From: Rodentibacter abscessus
GTDB taxonomy: Bacteria > Pseudomonadota > Gammaproteobacteria > Enterobacterales > Pasteurellaceae
Direction: 5' to 3'
Assembly: GCF_047160095.1 (NCBI RefSeq)
Contig: NZ_AP038785.1
Location: 62,001-126,000, forward strand
DNA length: 64,000 bases
The notes below the pieces were generated by a model. The model saw nothing but the letters and a program-made list of their open reading frames with translations, had not been told where the DNA came from and did not search any database. Position 1 is the first letter of the stretch. Every line of letters begins with the position of its first letter. The position numbers and the translations under genes were made by a program. Positions 6,379-15,608 of the stretch are shown piece by piece.

Positions 6379-9165
6379 TTATTCCTTATTGGTGATAATG
6401 ACACGTAGGCTATCCAATCGCCATGTCGCTTTGGAAAGTTCTTGTAGCGATTGAGCTCGTTGAGCTTCCAAAATATCAATTTCGCTTTGACGAATGTTTT
6501 TATTGACGGCTTGTAAGGCTTGTAGTCGGTTGAGTTCGGCACTTAATGCGTAATCGGCCGAACGTTGCGCTTCGGAAATTGTGGTTTGTGCAAGAGATTG
6601 TACTTTCTTTTCTCCCATCACCAATAATTGCTCCAAGGTCGGACGTGCCATTTTGATCATTTTATTCGCCACATCTTTGCCGAGCGGTTTGAGTTTACTT
6701 TGTAAGGTTTCAAAGGCGACCTGTTCAGCTATGTTGTTGCCTTTGTTATCAAGCAAAAGGCGAATAGGTGTCGGAGGTAAGAAACGGTTTAGCTGTAATC
6801 CTTTTGGTGATTGCGTTTCCACGACATAAACGAGCTCTAATAACAAAGTGCCTGCCGGTAATTGCTTGTTGATGAGTAATGCCATTGCTGCTTTGCCGAT
6901 ATCGCCCGAGGCAATGAGATCAATACCTTGACGGATCATCGGGTGATCCCAAGTTAAAAATTCTAATTCCTCACGAGCAAGGGCAAGATTGCGATCAAAG
7001 GTTACCGTAACGCCCTCTTCTTTCAGCCCCGGAAAATCCGGTACAAGCATTGTGCCGGTAGGAGTGATGACAAGGCTATTTTCGCCGAGATCATCTTGTT
7101 CTACGCCGATAATATCGAATAAATCCAGCGCAAAATTCACTAATTCGACTTCGTTATCTTGTGCCGCGATTTCTTGCGCCAGTTGTTGTGCCTGTTCGCC
7201 GCCGTTAGAATTGAGTTCTAACAACCGATCACGACCTTGTTCCAATTCCCGCTTTAGTCTTTCCCGTGCTTTCTTTGTTTCTGTAATGAGTGTATTTATC
7301 TCAGAAAGTGCGGTTAAATTTGACCGTACTTTTTGTAGCGGTTCGGCAAAATGTTCAAATAACGTCATCCCCATCGGGCAGGTTTGTTCAAAGGCATTTA
7401 AACCTTCGTGATACCAACGCGCCAGCGCATAATCGGCGGAGTTTGCCACACAAGGAACATAAATTTGTACATCACGGGCTTGACCGATACGATCCAGACG
7501 CCCGATACATTGCTCTAATAAATCAGGATTATGCGGTAAATCAAATAACACCAAGGTATTGGCAAATTGGAAGTTACGCCCCTCTGAACCGATACCGGAA
7601 CTCAGTAACACCTGTGCCCCTTGCGCCATATCGGCAAAGTAGGCAGCGGCACGATCACGCTCGATAATTGACATTTTTTCATGGAATACCGCCGCACGAA
7701 TCGCCTCTTTTTCACGCAGAAGTTGCTCTAACCTCATTGCCGTTTGCGCGCTTTGGCAAATGACGAAAATTTTTTCATCACGTTGTGTTTTAAGGAAATT
7801 CAGCAGCCATTGCATTTTGCTATCTTGCGCTTGGTTTTCGCTTTCCACTGTAAGTGTAATTTGATGATAAATACGATGTGGAAAACCTTTTACGCCTTGA
7901 CGGGTGTTGCGAAACAACACACGACTGGTGCCGTGCCGATCGATAAGGTTTTGAATGAGTTCTTGACGGGCAGATTGCTGCTCTTCTTCATTATGGGAAT
8001 CAATGGCTCGGAACAGCGGTTCTACGTCTTGTTCGCTTAATAAATCGGAAATATGGTTTTTTTCAACCGCACTTAACGATTTATCCGCCAGCAACGATTG
8101 CACTGCATCCGCAACAGGTTGATAATTTTGTTGCTCTTTTTGGAATGTCGCATAATCGAAAAAACGTTCGGGATCGAGCAATCGTAAACGGGCGAAGTGG
8201 CTTTCTTGCCCTAACTGTTCAGGAGTCGCCGTGAGCAATAATACGGAAGGAATAGTCTGCGCAAGTCGTTCCACCAATAAATAAGCGTGGCTCGGTGCAT
8301 TTTCGTTCCAAACAAGATGATGAGCTTCATCTACAATCAAACAATCAAAACCGGCGGCAAGGGCTTGCTCTGCACGTTTTGGTGAATTGACCAACCAATC
8401 TAACGCACAAATTATCAAGGATTCCGAAGCAAAGGGATTTTCTCCGGTGGTCACGAAATCGGCGCAACGTTCTTCATCAAATAATGAAAAATGTAAGTTA
8501 AAGCGGCGTAACATTTCAACTAACCATTGATGTTGCAAGCTTTCAGGCACGAGAATAAGGACGCGTTGCACTTTCTCGGCGAACAATTGATTTTGTAGAA
8601 TCATTCCGGCTTCAATGGTTTTTCCTAATCCTACTTCATCGGCAAGTAGCACACGAGGATTCACACGCTTACCCACTTCGGCGGCGATATGCAATTGATG
8701 AGGAATTAGACCTGCGCGAATACCGCGTAACCCACGGAGTGGCGATTGAAATTGTGCCTGTTGATGTTTCAGCGTGCGATAACGTAGCGCAAAATGATGG
8801 CTGCGATCCAATTGTGCGGAAAAAAGACGATCTTTTGCCGAACTGAACGAAATAAGGGGGGAAATATCCTTTTCTTGCACGACCACTTGCTCGCCTTGCG
8901 GGTTTTCTACCAAGTAAAAATTTAGGTTTTTTAGGGTTTGAATATCGACGATTTTCCCTTGCCAACCTGCTTTATGCGTCAGCATTTCGCCCTTGTTAAA
9001 TTGAATACGTGTAAGTGGTGCTTGTGTTATTGAGTAAATACGGGTTTCATCCGCCGCAGGGAAGTGAAGGCTCACCGTGCGGGCATCAAAATCGGTAACT
9101 ATACCTAATCCAAGATTATTTTCACTTTCACTTAACCAACGCTGACCAAGGGCAAAAGGCATCAT
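6379..9165 (-). CDS. rapA: RNA polymerase-associated Swi2/Snf2 ATPase RapA
   Basis: RapA (HepA) binds core RNA polymerase and uses ATP to recycle stalled enzyme. The 928 residues are slightly shorter than the E. coli protein (968). The N-terminal Tudor-like region starts PFALGQRW; Walker A LADEVGLGKT is at about 174-183, DEAH at 279-282, LLLTATPEQLG and the C-terminal helicase lobe (SSGIGSEGRNFQFA, GRLDRIGQ) follow. Two ATG codons are adjacent at 9165 and 9162; the first has better spacing from an upstream GGA, while the second matches the E. coli start. The rapA-rluA order agrees with what I recall from Haemophilus. Confidence 0.97.
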   Translation of the reverse strand: MMPFALGQRWLSESENNLGLGIVTDFDARTVSLHFPAADETRIYSITQAPLTRIQFNKGEMLTHKAGWQGKIVDIQTLKNLNFYLVENPQGEQVVVQEKDISPLISFSSAKDRLFSAQLDRSHHFALRYRTLKHQQAQFQSPLRGLRGIRAGLIPHQLHIAAEVGKRVNPRVLLADEVGLGKTIEAGMILQNQLFAEKVQRVLILVPESLQHQWLVEMLRRFNLHFSLFDEERCADFVTTGENPFASESLIICALDWLVNSPKRAEQALAAGFDCLIVDEAHHLVWNENAPSHAYLLVERLAQTIPSVLLLTATPEQLGQESHFARLRLLDPERFFDYATFQKEQQNYQPVADAVQSLLADKSLSAVEKNHISDLLSEQDVEPLFRAIDSHNEEEQQSARQELIQNLIDRHGTSRVLFRNTRQGVKGFPHRIYHQITLTVESENQAQDSKMQWLLNFLKTQRDEKIFVICQSAQTAMRLEQLLREKEAIRAAVFHEKMSIIERDRAAAYFADMAQGAQVLLSSGIGSEGRNFQFANTLVLFDLPHNPDLLEQCIGRLDRIGQARDVQIYVPCVANSADYALARWYHEGLNAFEQTCPMGMTLFEHFAEPLQKVRSNLTALSEINTLITETKKARERLKRELEQGRDRLLELNSNGGEQAQQLAQEIAAQDNEVELVNFALDLFDIIGVEQDDLGENSLVITPTGTMLVPDFPGLKEEGVTVTFDRNLALAREELEFLTWDHPMIRQGIDLIASGDIGKAAMALLINKQLPAGTLLLELVYVVETQSPKGLQLNRFLPPTPIRLLLDNKGNNIAEQVAFETLQSKLKPLGKDVANKMIKMARPTLEQLLVMGEKKVQSLAQTTISEAQRSADYALSAELNRLQALQAVNKNIRQSEIDILEAQRAQSLQELSKATWRLDSLRVIITNKE

Positions 9166-9335
9166 ATTGTTTTTCCATTTATTAAAATTCGGGCGGCTAT
9201 TTTAGTCCGATTGAAAGGGAAAGCAATGAAAAAACGTGATCTACTTCATAATTACGGGATTCTTACGAATCACTCCTTTACTTTAAAAAAGTGCGGTGTG
9301 AAAATGGCACAAATTTTCATCTCACGGAGTAAATT

Positions 9336-10019
9336 ATGGATTGGTCTGAACGTCTTAAGCGCGAATTTCTATTAGGCTGGAAGCCTTTTGAAATTATTTG
9401 GCTTGCAGCTTTTATCATTGCGCAAATTTGGGTATATACGCAGGCACCGGATTCTTGGTTGGCAATGGTTTCCGGTATTGCCGGTATTTTGTGCGTGGTG
9501 CTGGTGAGTAAAGGAAAAATCAGTAACTATTTCTTCGGTTTAATTTTTGCTTATACCTATTTTTATGTGGCTTGGGGGGCAAATTTCTTAGGCGAAATGA
9601 ATACCGTGCTTTATGTCTATTTGCCGGCGCAGTTTATCGGTTATTTTATGTGGAAAAATAACATGCAAAATGACAATGGCGGCGAAAGTGTAATGGCAAA
9701 AGCTTTAACGCTAAAAGGCTGGGGCGTTTTACTGGTAACGATAACTATCGGCACATTGCTATTCGTACAAGCCTTGCAAGCCGCAGGTGGAAGCTCAACG
9801 GGTTTGGACGGCTTAACTACCGTGATAACGGTGAGCGCGCAGTTATTGATGATATTACGTTACCGCGAACAATGGTTGCTATGGATTGCATTAAATATTC
9901 TTTCCATCGCGCTTTGGGCAGAAACACCGGCAATGTATTTAATGTATTCGGCGTATTTGTTGAACTCTATTTACGGTTATTACAACTGGACGAAGTTATC
10001 AAAACAGACTGAAAACTAA
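9336..10019 (+). CDS. pnuC: Nicotinamide riboside transporter PnuC
   Basis: PnuC is an inner-membrane facilitator for nicotinamide riboside; in Haemophilus it supplies the NadR kinase/adenylyltransferase that regenerates NAD. The 227 residues contain about seven hydrophobic segments and the family block YREQWLLWIALNILSIALW near 177-195, with the tryptophan/asparagine residues of the substrate site, and a C-terminal YLMYSAYLLNSIYGYYNW. The start ATG follows GGAG. An uptake signal lies in the leader. Together with nadV at the other end of this region the organism can draw on two pyridine precursors. Confidence 0.93.
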   Translation: MDWSERLKREFLLGWKPFEIIWLAAFIIAQIWVYTQAPDSWLAMVSGIAGILCVVLVSKGKISNYFFGLIFAYTYFYVAWGANFLGEMNTVLYVYLPAQFIGYFMWKNNMQNDNGGESVMAKALTLKGWGVLLVTITIGTLLFVQALQAAGGSSTGLDGLTTVITVSAQLLMILRYREQWLLWIALNILSIALWAETPAMYLMYSAYLLNSIYGYYNWTKLSKQTEN

Positions 10020-10038
10020 CCGCACTTAAAAAAGATTC

Positions 10039-10144
10039 CGTAGGGTGCGTTAGGCTTGCCGTAACGCACCAAACTTGGATTTAACGGTACGTTACGCCTT
10101 TGGCTAACACACCCTACTCTGTTTTGTGCAACTGGTGCATAATA
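10039..10144 (+). repeat. MITE-like repeat, copy C (left end missing)
   Basis: GTAGGGTGCGTTAGGCTTGCCGTAACGCACC-type hairpin, a second GTACGTTACGCC...GGCTAACAC hairpin, and a right end TTTGTGCAACTGGTGCATAA (10123-10144 with flank). The left terminal repeat is absent. It sits between pnuC and a terminator. Confidence 0.7.
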
Positions 10145-10158
10145 TCACTATAGTGTAG

Positions 10159-10187
10159 AAAAGGCGAACTTTTGGGCTCGCCTTTTT
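10159..10187. terminator. Terminator between convergent pnuC and trmN6
   Basis: AAAAGGCGA (10159-10167) pairs with TCGCCTTTTT (10178-10187). A-tract and T-tract flank the stem, so it can work in both directions between the two convergent genes. Confidence 0.75.
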
Positions 10188-10189
10188 CG

Positions 10190-10888
10190 TTAAAATTTTA
10201 GGTAAAACTCTTTGGTTAACGCGATAAATTCCACTGTGTATCGGTCGTTTTCATCGTAAATGGCAAGATGATCTCTCTCTAAAAGCAAAGGCTGTTTGGC
10301 AAACGTGATAAGCATTCGTTGCGGTGTTTTGCCGATTTTAGTGATGATTTCCGTTTGTTTAATGCAATAAAGTGCGGTGGATTTTACCAGTGTTTTTGCA
10401 GCCTCATAAGGCAACACAAAACTGATTTTGCCTTGTTCCGATAACCGAGATTCCGCACACCGAAGCCATTCCGAATGACTTTGTTGGGTATAACGCGCTA
10501 GTTTCCGTTCTTCATTTTTACAGGCGACACCTTGTTTAAAGTAAGGCGGATTTGCCACAATGAGATCAAAGGTTTCCTGCGTTGTTCGCAAAAAACGCAA
10601 GACATCATCTTGTACTAATTTAATACGTGTTTGCCAAGGTGAACGTTCAATGTTTTCTTGTGCTTGTTGTGCGGAAAATGTATCCAATTCTACGGCATAA
10701 ATGCGGCAATCCGGCGTACTGCGTTGCGCTAACATTAATGCCAATAGTCCTGTTCCACAGCCCATATCTAAGATTTTTTTGCACTGGGATATCTCTGCCC
10801 AAGCGCCGAGCAAAATACCGTCGGTGCCGACTTTCATCGCACATTGTTGTTGATTGATATGAAATTGTTTAAAGGTGAAACTGCTCAT
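10190..10888 (-). CDS. trmN6: tRNA1(Val) adenine-37 N6-methyltransferase
   Basis: TrmN6 (YfiC) methylates N6 of A37 in tRNA1(Val). The 232 residues are near the family length. The N-terminus FKQFHINQQQCAMKVGTDGI is typical; the SAM-binding motif DMGCGTG is at 41-47 and the N6-adenine methylase catalytic motif NPPY at 113-116, followed by FKQGV. It diverges from srmB with about 80 bases between the starts. Convergent with pnuC. Confidence 0.93.
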   Translation of the reverse strand: MSSFTFKQFHINQQQCAMKVGTDGILLGAWAEISQCKKILDMGCGTGLLALMLAQRSTPDCRIYAVELDTFSAQQAQENIERSPWQTRIKLVQDDVLRFLRTTQETFDLIVANPPYFKQGVACKNEERKLARYTQQSHSEWLRCAESRLSEQGKISFVLPYEAAKTLVKSTALYCIKQTEIITKIGKTPQRMLITFAKQPLLLERDHLAIYDENDRYTVEFIALTKEFYLKF

Positions 10889-10969
10889 AAAATATTTCGT
10901 AAATTGACCGCACTTTAGGCGGCTTTTCGGGTATAATCCGCGCCAATCTTAACAAAGAACCGCATAATA

Positions 10970-12292
10970 ATGAATTTATCCCGATTTGAACAATTCGATC
11001 TTTCCCCCGAACTTCTCAAAGCCCTAGATAAAAAAGGCTATTCCCGCCCGACAGCCATCCAACTTGGAGCTATTCCGGCAGCAATGGAAGAGCGTGATGT
11101 GTTGGGTTCCGCACCGACCGGCACGGGGAAAACCGCAGCGTTTTTATTGCCGGCATTACAACATTTGTTAGATACTCCCCGCCGTAAACCCGGGCCGCCG
11201 CGTATTTTAATACTGACACCAACGCGTGAACTGGCAATCCAAGTTGCGGAACAAGCGGAGGAATTGTCGCAATTTACCCATTTGAAGATTGCAACAATCA
11301 CAGGTGGCGTAGCGTACCAGAATCACGGTGAAGTATTCAATACCAATCAAGATCTTGTTGTGGCAACACCGGGGCGTTTATTGCAATACATTCAAGAAGA
11401 AAACTTTGATTGTCGTTCGGTGGAGATTTTGATCTTTGACGAAGCGGATAGAATGTTACAAATGGGCTTTGGACAAGATGCGGAAAAAATTGCAGCGGAA
11501 ACCCGTTGGCGCAAACAAACTTTGCTTTTCTCAGCCACTCTTGAGGGCGAATTATTGATCGATTTTACCAAGCGTTTGTTAAATGATCCGGTCAAAATAG
11601 AGTCTGAACCAAGTCGCCGTGAACGCAAGAAGATCAATCAATGGTATTACCACGCAGACAGTAAAGAACACAAAATTAAATTGCTTGCCCGTTTTATTGA
11701 AACGGAAGAGGTAAGCCGAGGAATTGTTTTTGTACGCCGCCGTGAAGAGGCTCGAGAACTTTCAGAAACCTTGCGAAAGCGTGGTATTCGTTCCACTTAT
11801 TTGGAAGGTGAAATGGCGCAAACTCAGCGCAATAACGCCATTGATAAACTTAAATCAGGTGTTGTAACGGTATTGGTGGCAACGGATGTTGCGGCACGTG
11901 GCATTGATATTGATGATATTACCCACGTGTTGAATTTTGACCTACCATATAGCGCAGATACTTATTTGCACCGTATCGGACGTACTGCCCGTGCCGGCAA
12001 AAAAGGCACGGCGGTTTCTTTTGTGGAAGCGCACGATTATAAATTACTCGGCAAAATCAAACGTTATACGGAAGAAATTTTAAAAGCACGTATTTTAGAG
12101 GGATTAGAACCTCGCACTAAACCACCAAAAGACGGCGAAGTAAAATCCGTCAGTAAAAAACAAAAAGCACGAATTAAAGAAAAACGTGAAGAAAAGAAAA
12201 AAGCCGAAACGAAGAAAAAGACAAAATTGCGCCATAAAGATACAAAAAATATCGGCAAACGCCGTAAACCGAGTTCAATACAGGAAGGTTAG
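10970..12292 (+). CDS. srmB: DEAD-box RNA helicase SrmB
   Basis: SrmB helps early assembly of the large ribosomal subunit. The 440 residues match E. coli SrmB (444) closely. Motif I APTGTGKT is at 48-55, DEAD at 157-160, FSAT at about 183, and HRIGRTARAG near 340. The C-terminal tail is lysine/arginine-rich and ends in the SrmB signature HKDTKNIGKRRKPS. A -10-like TATAAT at 10932 precedes the ATG. The transcript runs toward a repeat and tandem hairpins. Confidence 0.96.
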   Translation: MNLSRFEQFDLSPELLKALDKKGYSRPTAIQLGAIPAAMEERDVLGSAPTGTGKTAAFLLPALQHLLDTPRRKPGPPRILILTPTRELAIQVAEQAEELSQFTHLKIATITGGVAYQNHGEVFNTNQDLVVATPGRLLQYIQEENFDCRSVEILIFDEADRMLQMGFGQDAEKIAAETRWRKQTLLFSATLEGELLIDFTKRLLNDPVKIESEPSRRERKKINQWYYHADSKEHKIKLLARFIETEEVSRGIVFVRRREEARELSETLRKRGIRSTYLEGEMAQTQRNNAIDKLKSGVVTVLVATDVAARGIDIDDITHVLNFDLPYSADTYLHRIGRTARAGKKGTAVSFVEAHDYKLLGKIKRYTEEILKARILEGLEPRTKPPKDGEVKSVSKKQKARIKEKREEKKKAETKKKTKLRHKDTKNIGKRRKPSSIQEG

Positions 12293-12319
12293 AAATAAGT
12301 GCGGTTGAAATTTGGGGAA

Positions 12320-12430
12320 TTATGTAGGGGTAGGGTGCGTTAGGCGAAGCCGTAACGCACCTTTCTATTAATTCATCAATCAATTTCATTGCGGTGCGTT
12401 ACGGCTTCGCCTAACGCACCCTACAATGAT
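12320..12430 (+). repeat. MITE-like repeat, copy D (both ends truncated)
   Basis: Near-perfect palindrome GTAGGGTGCGTTAGGCGAAG...CTTCGCCTAACGCACCCTAC. The paired blocks are GGTGCGTTAGGCGAAGCCGT and ACGGCTTCGCCTAACGCACC. A spacer of about 30 bases separates them. Terminal repeats are mostly gone. Lies after srmB. Confidence 0.7.
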
Positions 12431-12488
12431 TATAGCCAGACTTTGGCTGGCTATAATAAAAAACCGCACCTTTGAAGTGCGGTTTTTT
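12431..12488. terminator. Tandem hairpins between srmB and rpsT, the second an inverted uptake-signal pair
   Basis: TATAGCCAG/CTGGCTATA forms one hairpin (12431-12455). AAACCGCAC...GTGCGGTTT with flanking A and T runs forms a second (12461-12488), made of two opposed uptake-signal cores. It can terminate both convergent genes. Confidence 0.75.
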
Positions 12489-12502
12489 TCAAGCTGTTTT
12501 TA

Positions 12503-12766
12503 TTACGCTAATTTTTTGATTTGTGCAGCTAATTTAGATTTATGGTTGGCTGCTTTGTTAGCGTGGATTAAGCCTTTAGATGCCATACGGTCAACAACTT
12601 TTTGCATTTCAATGAATGCTGCTTCGGCTGCTGCTTTTTCACCTGCTGCTACTTGAGCATATACTTTTTTGATGTAAGTACGCATCATAGAGCGTTGGCT
12701 TGCGTTGTGTTGGCGACGTTTTTCAGATTGGATCGCACGTTTTTTTGCTGACTTGATATTAGCCAA
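12503..12766 (-). CDS. rpsT: 30S ribosomal protein S20
   Basis: S20 binds 16S rRNA near helix 44. I choose TTG at 12766 as start: it gives 87 residues beginning (M)ANIKSAKKRAIQSEKRR, the same length and start as E. coli, which also uses UUG. AGGAG at 12774-12778 is seven bases upstream. Another TTG at 12772 would add two residues but is only one base from the AGGAG. The lysine/alanine-rich helical protein ends KLAAQIKKLA. E. coli S20 limits its own synthesis partly through the weak UUG start, and the conservation here fits that. Confidence 0.96.
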   Translation of the reverse strand: MANIKSAKKRAIQSEKRRQHNASQRSMMRTYIKKVYAQVAAGEKAAAEAAFIEMQKVVDRMASKGLIHANKAANHKSKLAAQIKKLA

Positions 12767-12816
12767 GGTCAAACTCCTAAAATTTCTGTTAATTGATAGA
12801 CAAAATAAAGGGCGTC

Positions 12817-12845
12817 AATATGCCGATTTTTTATACTTTTGTCAA
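12817..12845 (-). promoter_or_regulatory. rpsT promoter
   Basis: Minus strand TTGACA (12845-12840), a 17-base spacer, then CATATT (12822-12817). It lies 51 bases before the TTG start of rpsT. Consensus -35 and acceptable -10. Confidence 0.65.
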
Positions 12846-13033
12846 TGGAATATTTGTGTTGATTTCGGTGAGACACAACCGAAAGTAAGCATCGTTATTT
12901 TCACAAGCGCTTTCAATAGGGGCTCACACAAACGATGTGGGGCGGATTTTATCAGTTTTTTTTGGCGGAATATAGCGTAAAAACAAAATTTCTATACAAT
13001 TAGGCAAAATTTTTCAGCCAAGAGAACAGTATT

Positions 13034-14608
13034 TTGAGTAAACGACTTTTGAAATCGGGTGTGATTGTCAGCAGTATGACCTTATTATCACGTATATTGG
13101 GTTTAGTCCGTGATGTGGTTATCGCTCATCTTATCGGTGCCGGAGCGGCGGCAGATGTCTTTTTATTTGCCAATCGCATCCCTAATTTTCTGCGCCGTTT
13201 ATTTGCCGAGGGGGCATTTTCTCAAGCTTTTGTTCCCGTATTGGCTGAATATCGCAAATCAGGTGATATTGATAAAACCCGTGAGTTTATTGGTAAAGTT
13301 TCGGGCACATTAGGCGGTTTGGTGAGTATTGTGACGATTCTTGCAATGTTGGGCTCGCCCGTTGTTGCCGCATTATTTGGAATGGGCTGGTTTACCGATT
13401 GGTTAAATGATGGCCCTGATGCACATAAGTTTGAACAAGCCTCATTATTGCTCAAAATCACTTTCCCTTATTTATGGTTTGTTACCTTTGTGGCGTTATC
13501 CGGGGCGGTATTGAATACGCTCGGTAAATTCGGTGTGATGTCTTTCTCTCCCGTGTTGTTAAATATTGCGATGATTGCGACCGCACTTTTCCTTGCGCCG
13601 CAAATGGATAATCCCGATCTTGCCCTTGCTATCGGTATTTTTATTGGCGGGTTATTGCAATTTTTGTTTCAAATTCCCTTTATGAAAAAAGCCGGGCTAT
13701 TGGTGAAACCCAAATGGGCTTGGCACGATGAAGGCGTGGTGAAAATCCGTAAGCTGATGATTCCGGCATTGTTCGGTGTATCGGTAAGCCAAATCAATTT
13801 ATTGCTGGATACAGTGATTGCCAGTTTTCTTATGACAGGATCTATCAGTTGGCTTTATTATTCTGATCGCTTACTTGAATTTCCTCTCGGTTTGTTCGGT
13901 ATTGCCATTTCCACGGTTATTTTACCGACACTTGCCCGTCATCACGTTAATCGTGAAGAAGATTCCGCGCAAAGTGCGTTGAATTTCCGAAACACAATGG
14001 ATTGGGGGGTGCGTATGATTTTATTACTCGGCGTGCCGGCTGCGGTTGGCATTGCAGTGTTAGCGAAACCGATGTTACTTACTTTGTTTATGCGCGGCAG
14101 TTTCACCCTAAATGATGTGCATTCGGCAGCTTATTCTTTATGGGCGTTCAATGCGGGTTTATTGAGTTTTATGTTGATTAAAATTCTCGCAAACGGTTAT
14201 TACGCCCGCCAAGATACGAAAACACCGGTGAAAATAGGGATTATCGCGATGGTGAGTAATATGGGATTTAATGCTTTGGCGATTCCCTTTAGTTATGTCG
14301 GGTTAGCGATTGCTTCTGCAATGTCGGCGACACTTAACGCTTATCTGCTTTATCGCGGTTTGGCGAAAACGGATGTGTATCGTTTCTCACGCAAAAGTGC
14401 GGTCTTTTTTGCGAAAGTTTTATTTGCCGCACTCGCTATGGGGGCTGCCGTATGGTATTACGTTCCGGCGATTAACGAATGGGCTGCAATGAGTTTTATG
14501 ATGCGCGTGCATTGGCTGGGTTGGCTTATCGCCTTAGCTGTGATTGTTTATGGGATAATGTTGATTTTATTAGGTATTCGCAAGCACCACTTGCTGACAA
14601 GAAACTAA
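13034..14608 (+). CDS. murJ: Lipid II flippase MurJ
   Basis: MurJ (MviN) moves lipid-linked peptidoglycan precursor across the inner membrane. The 524 residues hold about 13-14 membrane segments. Residues corresponding to E. coli Arg18, Arg24, Asp39 and Arg52 are here Arg20, Arg26, Asp41 and Arg54, in SRILGLVRD, AADVF and NFLRRLFAEGAFSQAFVPV. The start is TTG at 13034; the following SKRLLKSG matches the Haemophilus start I remember, and no ATG is available nearby. It heads the murJ-ribF-ileS run with a 46-base gap to ribF. Confidence 0.95.
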   Translation: MSKRLLKSGVIVSSMTLLSRILGLVRDVVIAHLIGAGAAADVFLFANRIPNFLRRLFAEGAFSQAFVPVLAEYRKSGDIDKTREFIGKVSGTLGGLVSIVTILAMLGSPVVAALFGMGWFTDWLNDGPDAHKFEQASLLLKITFPYLWFVTFVALSGAVLNTLGKFGVMSFSPVLLNIAMIATALFLAPQMDNPDLALAIGIFIGGLLQFLFQIPFMKKAGLLVKPKWAWHDEGVVKIRKLMIPALFGVSVSQINLLLDTVIASFLMTGSISWLYYSDRLLEFPLGLFGIAISTVILPTLARHHVNREEDSAQSALNFRNTMDWGVRMILLLGVPAAVGIAVLAKPMLLTLFMRGSFTLNDVHSAAYSLWAFNAGLLSFMLIKILANGYYARQDTKTPVKIGIIAMVSNMGFNALAIPFSYVGLAIASAMSATLNAYLLYRGLAKTDVYRFSRKSAVFFAKVLFAALAMGAAVWYYVPAINEWAAMSFMMRVHWLGWLIALAVIVYGIMLILLGIRKHHLLTRN

Positions 14609-14654
14609 CTTACCGCTATAATGCCGAAATTCTGTTATTTTCGTGGATAAGGAC

Positions 14655-15593
14655 ATGCAATTAATTCGTGGGCTACGCAATGTAAGCCGGGTTTCTCAAG
14701 GTTGCGCGCTAACAATCGGCAACTTTGATGGCGTGCATTTAGGGCATCAAGCCGTGTTGCGACATCTTCGCCAAAAAGCCGATGAATTACATTTGCCGAT
14801 GGCAGTATTGTTATTTGAACCGCAGCCCCGCGAATATTTTATGACTGAAAATGCACCGGCGCGTTTAATGCGTTTGCGTGATAAACTCCACTATTTGCAA
14901 CAAGCGAAAGTTGATGTTGTCGTCGTCCAAAAATTTGACCGCACTTTTGCCAAACAACCTCCTGAGCAATTTATTGAAGAAGGTTTAGTCAAACGATTAA
15001 ATGTAAAATTTTTAAGCATTGGTGATGATTTCAGATTTGGTTTGAATCGCCAAGGCAGCTTTGCGATGTTGCAGGAAGCAGGCAAACGGTTCGGTTTTAC
15101 GGTGGAAGATAATCACAGTTTCTGTTTTAATGCACAACGCATTAGTAGTACGGCTATTCGTGAGGCCCTAGGTTCCGATGATTTATGTTTTGCGGAACGT
15201 TTGCTCGGTAAACCTTATCGAATTTTCGGGCGGGTGATTCATGGCAATAAATTAGGCAGAACCATTGGTTTCCCCACGGCAAATATCCGTTTACACCGCC
15301 AAGTGAACCCTGTTAAGGGCGTGTATGCCGTTAAAGTGCGGTTAAAATCCGGCGAGATTTTCAATGGTGTGGCAAATATTGGGAAACGCCCGACAATCAA
15401 TGGGACAATTCAATTATTGGAAGTGTACTTATTTGATTTCTCACGAGACATTTATGGCGAACATATTGAAATTGAGTTCTGCCATAAAATTAGAAATGAA
15501 ATAAAATTTCCTTCTTTTGATGCTTTAAAAGCACAAATTGAATGTGATGTGGAAACAGCGAAAGCGTTTTTTAGTAAGAATTTAAAAATGTAA
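14655..15593 (+). CDS. ribF: Bifunctional riboflavin kinase/FAD synthetase
   Basis: RibF makes FMN and then FAD from riboflavin. I start at ATG 14655 (MQLIRGLRNVS), matching the E. coli MKLIRG start; a GTG four codons earlier is less likely. The N-terminal nucleotidyltransferase half shows LTIGNFDGVHLGHQ, RFGLNRQG and RISSTAIREAL; the C-terminal kinase half shows GRVIHGNKLGRTIGFPTANI and VKGVYAV. The 312 residues match the family. It precedes ileS by 15 bases, an arrangement conserved in gammaproteobacteria (ribF-ileS-lspA). Confidence 0.95.
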   Translation: MQLIRGLRNVSRVSQGCALTIGNFDGVHLGHQAVLRHLRQKADELHLPMAVLLFEPQPREYFMTENAPARLMRLRDKLHYLQQAKVDVVVVQKFDRTFAKQPPEQFIEEGLVKRLNVKFLSIGDDFRFGLNRQGSFAMLQEAGKRFGFTVEDNHSFCFNAQRISSTAIREALGSDDLCFAERLLGKPYRIFGRVIHGNKLGRTIGFPTANIRLHRQVNPVKGVYAVKVRLKSGEIFNGVANIGKRPTINGTIQLLEVYLFDFSRDIYGEHIEIEFCHKIRNEIKFPSFDALKAQIECDVETAKAFFSKNLKM

Positions 15594-15608
15594 AAATTGG
15601 GAAATAAA

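Noticed and set aside
8669..8965. Alternative-frame ORF within rapA, and similar shadows inside srmB, ileS, glyS and opsX
   Set aside because: All lie fully within confident genes on the other strand or frame and have no family features or ribosome sites.
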